A stretch of DNA of 44,349 bases. Source: an uncultured Clostridia bacterium. GTDB taxonomy: Bacteria > Bacillota > Clostridia > Oscillospirales > Oscillospiraceae. Below, piece after piece: positions 39,385 to 44,349 of the stretch (position 1 is the first letter of the stretch; each line of letters begins with the position of its first letter). Under the pieces are notes generated by a model, which ran no database searches, was not told the origin of the DNA, and worked only from the letters and a program-made list of their open reading frames with translations. The position numbers and the translations under genes are program-made. The DNA lies in NCBI GenBank assembly GCA_946531435.1, contig CAMNAO010000010.1, positions 1-44,349 of the forward strand. Reading direction: 5' to 3'.

Positions 39385-40770
39385 GTGAACATCTTCAGCA
39401 AAAAGAACTCCGCGGATATGCTCACCGGAAGTCCCATCCGCAGCATCCTCCTTTTCGCCCTGCCCATCTTCTTCGGCAGCGTTTTCCAGCAGCTTTACAG
39501 CATGGTGGACAGCATTGTGGTGGGCCGCTTTGTGGGCGCCTCCGCTCTGGCTGCCGTGGGCTCCTCCGCCAGCGTCTGCAACTTTCTGGTCATGGCCTTC
39601 ATGGGCTTCGCCACCGGCGCCAGCGTGGTGGTCTCCCAGCAGTACGGCGCGGGCAAGCGGAAGGAGATCCGCTCCACCCTCAGCACCACGCTCATCTTCC
39701 TGGTGGTCCTCTCCCTGGCCCTCTCCTTCGCCACCATGCCGCTGATTCCCTCCATCTGCCGGCTCACCAACGTGCCGGAGGATATCATGGCCGACGCCAT
39801 GACGTATATGCGGATCTATTGGATGGGACTTCTCTTCCTCATCCTCTACAACTTTTTCGCGGCGGTGCTCCGGGCCCTGGGGGACTCGGTGACTCCCCTC
39901 ATTTTCCTTGTTATCTCCAGCCTTCTGAACATTGCGGGCGACCTCTATTTCGTCATCGTCCTCCACATGGGCGTAGCCGGCGTGGCCTGGGCCACCGTCA
40001 TCGCCCAGGGGATCTCGGTGCTGCTCTGCATCCTCTATGTGACAAGAAAGGTCGAGTACTTCCGTTTCGGCAAGGGCGAATTTGTCTTCGACCGGCGGAT
40101 CTTCGCCTTCATCCTGCGGATGGGTATCCCCGCCGCCCTGCAGAACTCCATTGCCAATGTGGGCTTCATCCTGGTCCAGAGCCTTGTCAACAGCTTCTCA
40201 ACCCTGAACATTGCCGCCTACACCGCGGCCAACAAGATGGAGGGCTTTTCCATGCTGCCCCTCATGGGGGTCTCCCAGGCCTTTGCCATCTATGTGGGGC
40301 AGAACATGGGCGCGGGCGACGTAGCCCGGGTAAAGAAGGGGCTCAGGGAGACCGTGCTGCTGGATACCGGTCTCAGTCTTCTCACCAGCGCCGTGATCTA
40401 CGCCATCGGTCCCCTGCTCATCAGCCTCTTTGTGGACGCGTCGGAGACCGAGGTCATCGCCCGGGGCGCGGCCTACCTCCGGGCCTTCTGCCCCTTCCTC
40501 TTCTTCCACGCCATGATGAACCTCTTCTCCTCCCTTCTGCGGGGCGCGGGGGATTCGGTCATGGCCATGATCGCCAGCTTCTTCGATCTGGGCGTCCGGA
40601 TGTTCATGGCCTATTTCCTGAGCCTCTGGGTGGGCATCGGCTTCATGGGCTGCGCCTGGGCCATCCCCATCGGCTGGTTCTGCTCCACGGTCTTCGCCTT
40701 CCTGCGCTACCGCACCGGCAAATGGCAGACCATGGCCCTGGTCAGCAAGGAGCCGTCGGAGGCGAAGTGA
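39385..40770 (+). CDS. MATE-family efflux transporter
   Basis: 461 residues with 12 membrane segments in two homologous halves. Family features: LFALPIFFGSVFQQLYSMVDSIVVGRFVG, spanning the first helix pair (about 18-46), GAGKRKEI, and PAALQNSIANVGFILVQSLVNSF at the start of the second half. It exports cationic drugs or metabolites against Na+ or H+. The start is GTG behind ACAGGTGAATTT. A terminator follows at 40817-40846. Confidence 0.93.
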   Translation: MNIFSKKNSADMLTGSPIRSILLFALPIFFGSVFQQLYSMVDSIVVGRFVGASALAAVGSSASVCNFLVMAFMGFATGASVVVSQQYGAGKRKEIRSTLSTTLIFLVVLSLALSFATMPLIPSICRLTNVPEDIMADAMTYMRIYWMGLLFLILYNFFAAVLRALGDSVTPLIFLVISSLLNIAGDLYFVIVLHMGVAGVAWATVIAQGISVLLCILYVTRKVEYFRFGKGEFVFDRRIFAFILRMGIPAALQNSIANVGFILVQSLVNSFSTLNIAAYTAANKMEGFSMLPLMGVSQAFAIYVGQNMGAGDVARVKKGLRETVLLDTGLSLLTSAVIYAIGPLLISLFVDASETEVIARGAAYLRAFCPFLFFHAMMNLFSSLLRGAGDSVMAMIASFFDLGVRMFMAYFLSLWVGIGFMGCAWAIPIGWFCSTVFAFLRYRTGKWQTMALVSKEPSEAK

Positions 40771-40816
40771 AAGCTCTTTCCCCTGCATATGGCAGCTGCT
40801 TGAATACGACAACGGA

Positions 40817-40846
40817 AAGCGCCGTCCCGACATCGGGGCGGCGCTT
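40817..40846 (+). terminator. Terminator after the MATE gene
   Basis: AAGCGCCGTCCCGA and its near complement TCGGGGCGGCGCTT, then CTATACTTG. A short repeat with GGAGGGGC/GCCCCTCC and CCCTAC follows at 40867-40892. Confidence 0.75.
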
Positions 40847-40898
40847 CTATACTTGTTTCCAATGTGCGGGAGGGGCAAGCCCCTCCCCTACAGTCCGC

Positions 40899-43430
40899 TC
40901 ACAGCTCCCGCAGGCTTTCGGAGATGGCCTTTTCCACCGCCGACAGCTCCTTCTCAAAGCTGAGGGCCGGGACCCGCAGGCAGCCGTGGTTCAGAATGAT
41001 GATCTGCTCCAGCCCGTCGGAGGTGACCACCCGGACCCGATGCTTCTCTCCCAGGCGGGCAGTAACCTTTTCGATGTACATATCCGCTGTCTCCGCCTCC
41101 CTGGTGTAGACCACGGAAAAGTCCCCATATTGCTCCAGGGAGCCCCGGCCGCCCTGGACCTTGTAGGCATCGAACACCACGATCACCGGGTGCTGGCAAT
41201 AGCCCTGGTAGTTCCGCAGCCTGTCGCAGAGCCGGGTTCTCGCGTGATCCAGGCTGTCCCTGGCCAGTTCCCGCAGCTCCTCCCAGGCAAAAATCACGTT
41301 GTAGCCGTCCACCAGGAGGTACTCCGGCCCCTGGGGCCGGGGCGCAGCCTTATAGGGAGAGGGCTCCCGCCGGGGCGCGGGCCTGCTGTCCTGGCGCTGA
41401 GGAGAACGGCTTTTGATGGGGCCGTAGGTGCGCTCAAAGATCTGCATAAGCTCCTTGTCCCCCGCCACCCGCTCCGCATAGCGGCGGACCTGCCGAGGCT
41501 CCGGCTCCTCCGGCTCCTCCTGCGGCTCATAGTAGGCATTGGGCAGATGCATGCGGGCCTCCACCTCATTCCATTTGACCGTATGGCCCGCCCCATGGCT
41601 GCAAAAGACGCTGTCGGGACTGTTTTCCAGATCGCTCTCGGGGTCGTATCCCAGGGCAGCAGCCACGGCGTCCTGCTCTCTGCAGGGCTCATATCCCCTG
41701 GGGGTCACGGACATACGTCCCCGGCCGCGGGTATAGGCCACCAGCTCCTGGGGGTAATCCCGGATGGCTGCCACCGGCGCGGCCCCAAGGATCCGTGCTT
41801 CTTCTCCCAGAATCTCCGCCGGTTCACAGCGGGCGCCCATGCGATCCAGGTCTGTCATGGCCCGCCCCATCTGCTGGGCGGGGAGCTCCAGAACGAAGTC
41901 GTACCAGGGCTCCAGCAGAATGCTTTGGGCCTTCATGAGCCCCTGTCGGATGGCCCGATAGGTGGCCTCGCGGAAGTCGCCCCCCTCGGTGTGCTTCAGG
42001 TGGGCCCTGCCGGAGAGCAGGGTAATGCTCACATCGGTCAGGGGGGAGCCGGTCAGGACCCCCAGATGCTGTTTCTCCCCAATGTGGGTCAGGATGAGCC
42101 GCTGCCAGGAACGGGCCAGATCATCCTCAGGGCACGCGCTTGCAATGGTAATGCCGCTGCCCCGGGCAGCCGGCTCCAGCAGCAGGTGGACCTCCGCATA
42201 GTGGCGCAGGGGTTCATAGTGCCCCACGCCCTCCACGGGGGCGGCAATGGTCTCCCGATAGAGAATGCTGCCGGGGCCGAATTCCGCCTCCATACCGAAG
42301 CGCTCCCTCAAGAGGTCACGCAGGATCTCCAGCTGTATGGGGCCCATGAGATGCAGGCTCAGTTCCGAAAGGCGGGGGTCCCAATCCACCCGCAGACTGG
42401 GTTCCTCCTCCTCCAGCTGCCTCAGCTGCCGGAGGGCCAGCTGCTTATCGTAGGCGGGAGGCAAAATCAGTTCATAGCGAAGCACAGGCTCCAGGGTGGG
42501 TGCTGCCGCCTCCGCCGACCTCCCCAGCCCCTCCCCGGGGTAACTTTTGGAGAGGCCCGCCACCGCGGCCACCTGGCCCGGAAGCACCTCCTCCACCGCC
42601 CGGTATTTAGCGCCGGAGTAGATGCGAAGGGCGGTGATTTTCTCTCCCTCCAGGGTCTCCCGCACCCGAAGACAGCCGCCGGTGACCTTCAAATGGCTGA
42701 GGCGCACCCCATCGGCATCCCGGGTGATTTTATAGATCCGGGCGCCGAAGGCTCCCCCCTCCTCCAGGCCGGGGGCCCAGGCATGGAGGCCCTGCAGCAG
42801 ATCCTCCACCCCCTCCAGCTTCAGCGCTGCCCCAAACCAGCAGGGAATCAGGGCTCCTCCGGCTATGGCGGCGGAGAGCCGGTCCGGATCCAGCCTGCCT
42901 GACTGTAAGTACTCCTCCAAAAGCCTTTCATCGGTAACGGCGGCGGTCTCCTCATCCTCGCCCCGGACATCCCAGACGCTCTCTCCCAGGTCCCGCCGCA
43001 GAAGACGCAGCAGCTCCTCTCTCCCGGGGCCGCTGAGATCCATCTTGTTCACGAAAAGGAACGTGGGTATTTTATGTTTTCTGAGGAGCTTCCACACCGT
43101 CATGGTATGGCTCTGGATCCCGTCGGTACCGCTCACCACCAGCACGGCGGCGTCCAGCACCGCCAGGGTCCGCTCCATCTCCGGAGAGAAATCCACATGA
43201 CCCGGAGTATCCAGCAGGGTAAACTCCCGCTCCCCCCAGCGGAAAACCGCCTGTTTGGAAAAGATGGTGATCCCCCGCTGCCGTTCCATGGCGAAGGTAT
43301 CCAAAAAAGCGTCGCCGTGGTCCACCCGACCCAGGCTCCGAATGGAGCCCGCCAGGTAGAGCATCGCCTCGCTGAGGGTGGTTTTCCCTGCATCCACATG
43401 GGCCAGCACGCCAATGACCGATCGTTTCAT
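40899..43430 (-). CDS. Ribosomal-protection-type GTPase fused to Rae1-like NYN ribonuclease
   Basis: 843 residues. From the N-terminus: G1 AHVDAGKTTL (about 10-19), MERQRGITIF, LLDTPGHVDFSPEMERTL, G4 NKMD, domain II, and domains III-V as in TetM/TetO and EF-G (HTEGGDFREATYRAIRQG). At about 640-700 a charged, Pro-rich linker. From about 703: EYLLVDGYNVIFAWEEL, VIVVFDAYKVQG, TREAETADMYIEK, VVTSDGLEQ, the NYN domain of YacP/Rae1, which cuts mRNA in the ribosomal A site. Asp in each motif is kept. Fusing an A-site factor to an A-site nuclease implies one ribosome-rescue machine. Not by itself evidence of tetracycline resistance. Confidence 0.92.
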   Translation of the reverse strand: MKRSVIGVLAHVDAGKTTLSEAMLYLAGSIRSLGRVDHGDAFLDTFAMERQRGITIFSKQAVFRWGEREFTLLDTPGHVDFSPEMERTLAVLDAAVLVVSGTDGIQSHTMTVWKLLRKHKIPTFLFVNKMDLSGPGREELLRLLRRDLGESVWDVRGEDEETAAVTDERLLEEYLQSGRLDPDRLSAAIAGGALIPCWFGAALKLEGVEDLLQGLHAWAPGLEEGGAFGARIYKITRDADGVRLSHLKVTGGCLRVRETLEGEKITALRIYSGAKYRAVEEVLPGQVAAVAGLSKSYPGEGLGRSAEAAAPTLEPVLRYELILPPAYDKQLALRQLRQLEEEEPSLRVDWDPRLSELSLHLMGPIQLEILRDLLRERFGMEAEFGPGSILYRETIAAPVEGVGHYEPLRHYAEVHLLLEPAARGSGITIASACPEDDLARSWQRLILTHIGEKQHLGVLTGSPLTDVSITLLSGRAHLKHTEGGDFREATYRAIRQGLMKAQSILLEPWYDFVLELPAQQMGRAMTDLDRMGARCEPAEILGEEARILGAAPVAAIRDYPQELVAYTRGRGRMSVTPRGYEPCREQDAVAAALGYDPESDLENSPDSVFCSHGAGHTVKWNEVEARMHLPNAYYEPQEEPEEPEPRQVRRYAERVAGDKELMQIFERTYGPIKSRSPQRQDSRPAPRREPSPYKAAPRPQGPEYLLVDGYNVIFAWEELRELARDSLDHARTRLCDRLRNYQGYCQHPVIVVFDAYKVQGGRGSLEQYGDFSVVYTREAETADMYIEKVTARLGEKHRVRVVTSDGLEQIIILNHGCLRVPALSFEKELSAVEKAISESLREL

Positions 43431-43497
43431 AGTCCGCTCGCTTTCGATAATCTTTCATAGATATGATACACCATTTTTTCCCGGATGACAACGCAAC

Positions 43498-43519
43498 GCG
43501 CCCTGCTTTCGCAGGGCGC
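43498..43519. terminator. Hairpin between the lipoprotein and GTPase genes
   Basis: GCGCCCTGC-TTTC-GCAGGGCGC. The T-run (GAGTTTTTGCC) is on the rightward side only, so it may limit antisense transcription; for the leftward lipoprotein transcript it is just a stem. Confidence 0.5.
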
Positions 43520-43534
43520 AGAGTTTTTGCCGTT

Positions 43535-44050
43535 TTAATAGAGCGCAGGAAGACAGCTGTTGGGAATGAGGCGGGAGCGGCCGGTGCTGCCCTTGCCGGA
43601 GCTGCCGGTGCGCCCTCGGAAGCTGCCGGTATTGCCGTTGGTGCCGGTGCCAGTGCCGCCATTGGTGCCGTTGGTGCCGTTGGCGGCGCCTGTGCCGTCG
43701 GTGCCGTTCATGCCGTTGTTATCCTCCGGATCACCGGGCGTCACCGCATTGGGGTCGGTATCAGAGGGCGCAGTACCGTTGGTGGTATCGTCTGTGATGA
43801 GATCATCTCCCAGTCCCGGCTCCGTGACCGGAATGTTGTTCTCTCCATAGGCCGGAGATTGGGTGCCATCGGCACCGCCGGGGAGTGTGGTCACAGGTTC
43901 ATCGCCGATCACGCCGTCCTCAGAGCCGTTGCGGTCCACCACGCCGTCCTCGGCATCGTTTTTTAGGCTGTTATCCATGTCTCCGAAACGGCAGGCCGCC
44001 AGGCTGAAGACCAGCACCAAGGCGGTCAAAATGGGAAGTATTTTTTTCAT
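43535..44050 (-). CDS. Low-complexity lipoprotein
   Basis: 171 residues. Signal peptide ILPILTALVLVFSLAAC with a lipobox ending at Cys20. The remainder is acidic and disordered: SLKNDAEDGVVDRNGSEDGVIG, then Asn-Gly-Thr repeats (GANGTNGTNGGTGTGTNGN, about 120-145) and a basic tail with RGRTGSSGKGSTGRSR. No enzyme domain. A surface spacer or spore-coat-like protein is possible. Its repeated triplets would be prone to length changes. Ends with a hairpin. Confidence 0.65.
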   Translation of the reverse strand: MKKILPILTALVLVFSLAACRFGDMDNSLKNDAEDGVVDRNGSEDGVIGDEPVTTLPGGADGTQSPAYGENNIPVTEPGLGDDLITDDTTNGTAPSDTDPNAVTPGDPEDNNGMNGTDGTGAANGTNGTNGGTGTGTNGNTGSFRGRTGSSGKGSTGRSRLIPNSCLPALY

Positions 44051-44212
44051 TCGATCCTCCTACAAGCGGCAGACGCCGCGATTTCCGGCGTTTGCCGGTT
44101 TGCACTCCATAGTATGGTCCCGATGACCGATTTTATCAGTCAATCTTTTGGAAAAATCTGCACTGGCGGTCTCCCGATGATCTGAAATCGGAAAACTTTT
44201 TTCATTTTCTTG

Positions 44213-44241
44213 TTGACAAATCCAATTTCCTCTGTTAATAT
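44213..44241 (+). promoter_or_regulatory. tRNA-Thr promoter
   Basis: TTGACA (44213-44218), 17-bp spacer, TAATAT (44236-44241), about 37 bp before the tRNA. Confidence 0.8.
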
Positions 44242-44278
44242 AGTCAAGCTGATTGTTGAGCGTGTTCGAATCTCGCAT

Positions 44279-44349
44279 GCTGGTGTAGCTCAGCTGGTAG
44301 AGCAGCTGATTTGTAATCAGCAGGTCGGGGGTTCGAATCCGTCCACCAG
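44279..44349 (+). tRNA. tRNA-Thr (anticodon UGU), 3' end cut by the window
   Basis: Acceptor GCTGGTG, D-arm GCTC/GAGC, anticodon loop TTTGTAA within CTGA/TCAG, T-loop TTCGAAT and the start of the 3' acceptor strand CACCAG. The final bases and CCA lie beyond the edge. The T-stem (GGGGG with CCGTC) has one G-G mismatch and one G-U pair. Confidence 0.92.

Noticed and set aside
39819..42902. A 1,027-codon rightward open frame
   Set aside because: It runs antisense to the GTPase-NYN gene and out of frame through the MATE gene; its translation is Pro/His/Gly/Leu-rich without any fold, as expected from GC-rich shadow frames.
40899..43430. Calling this gene a tetracycline-resistance determinant
   Set aside because: The GTPase part is of that superfamily, but the fused NYN domain and housekeeping context point to ribosome quality control; resistance cannot be claimed from sequence.

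Overview
The window is GC-rich, spore-former-type Firmicutes DNA. It carries spoIIE, ytvI, a sigH-type sigma factor, strong AGGAGG ribosome sites and a low-GC/high-GC mosaic. These fit a gut clostridium of the Oscillospiraceae/Ruminococcaceae sort; the species cannot be read from the sequence.

Region 1 (1 to about 8230) is the right-hand end of an integrated mobile element (plasmid-like prophage or ICE). A leftward operon of overlapping small genes runs off the left edge: membrane peptide, three Cro/C1-type regulators, a zinc-ribbon protein, an ASCH protein, a replisome organiser, a DnaB-type helicase, a small protein and ParA. It starts from a near-consensus promoter with three TCCCC/GGGGA operators, next to a rightward repressor gene: a lambda-like switch. 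To the right lie a small basic protein, an anchored protein with an Ada-like Cys tail, a probable type III toxin-antitoxin unit (toxin plus a repeat RNA with covarying pseudoknots), a tyrosine integrase and the 3' end of a tRNA gene as the attachment site.

Region 2 (8.2 to 22.6 kb) is chromosomal housekeeping DNA: a purine-type permease, a CHAP/peptidoglycan-binding hydrolase, mutY, a regulator with a Lys-rich repeat tail, a ferredoxin-type aldo/keto reductase, a lipoprotein, a KtrAB-like potassium system, ruvCAB, glmM, sigH, a zinc-ribbon protein and a small tyrosine phosphatase.

Region 3 (22.6 to 28.0 kb) is an AT-rich defence island: an autoregulated controller, a fused nuclease-methylase and a specificity subunit with two nearly identical halves, followed by a truncated metallophosphoesterase, a ribbon-helix-helix protein and a small membrane protein.

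Region 4 (28.0 kb to the end) holds metY-cysK with a structured leader, a candidate small RNA, a CBS protein, ytvI, spoIIE, a DapF-like protein, typA, a Nudix hydrolase, a MATE exporter, a ribosomal-protection-type GTPase fused to a Rae1-like NYN nuclease, a lipoprotein and tRNA-Thr(UGU), cut by the window edge. Intergenic DNA in regions 2 and 4 carries several families of palindromic repeats, including hairpins with different arms around a conserved core.
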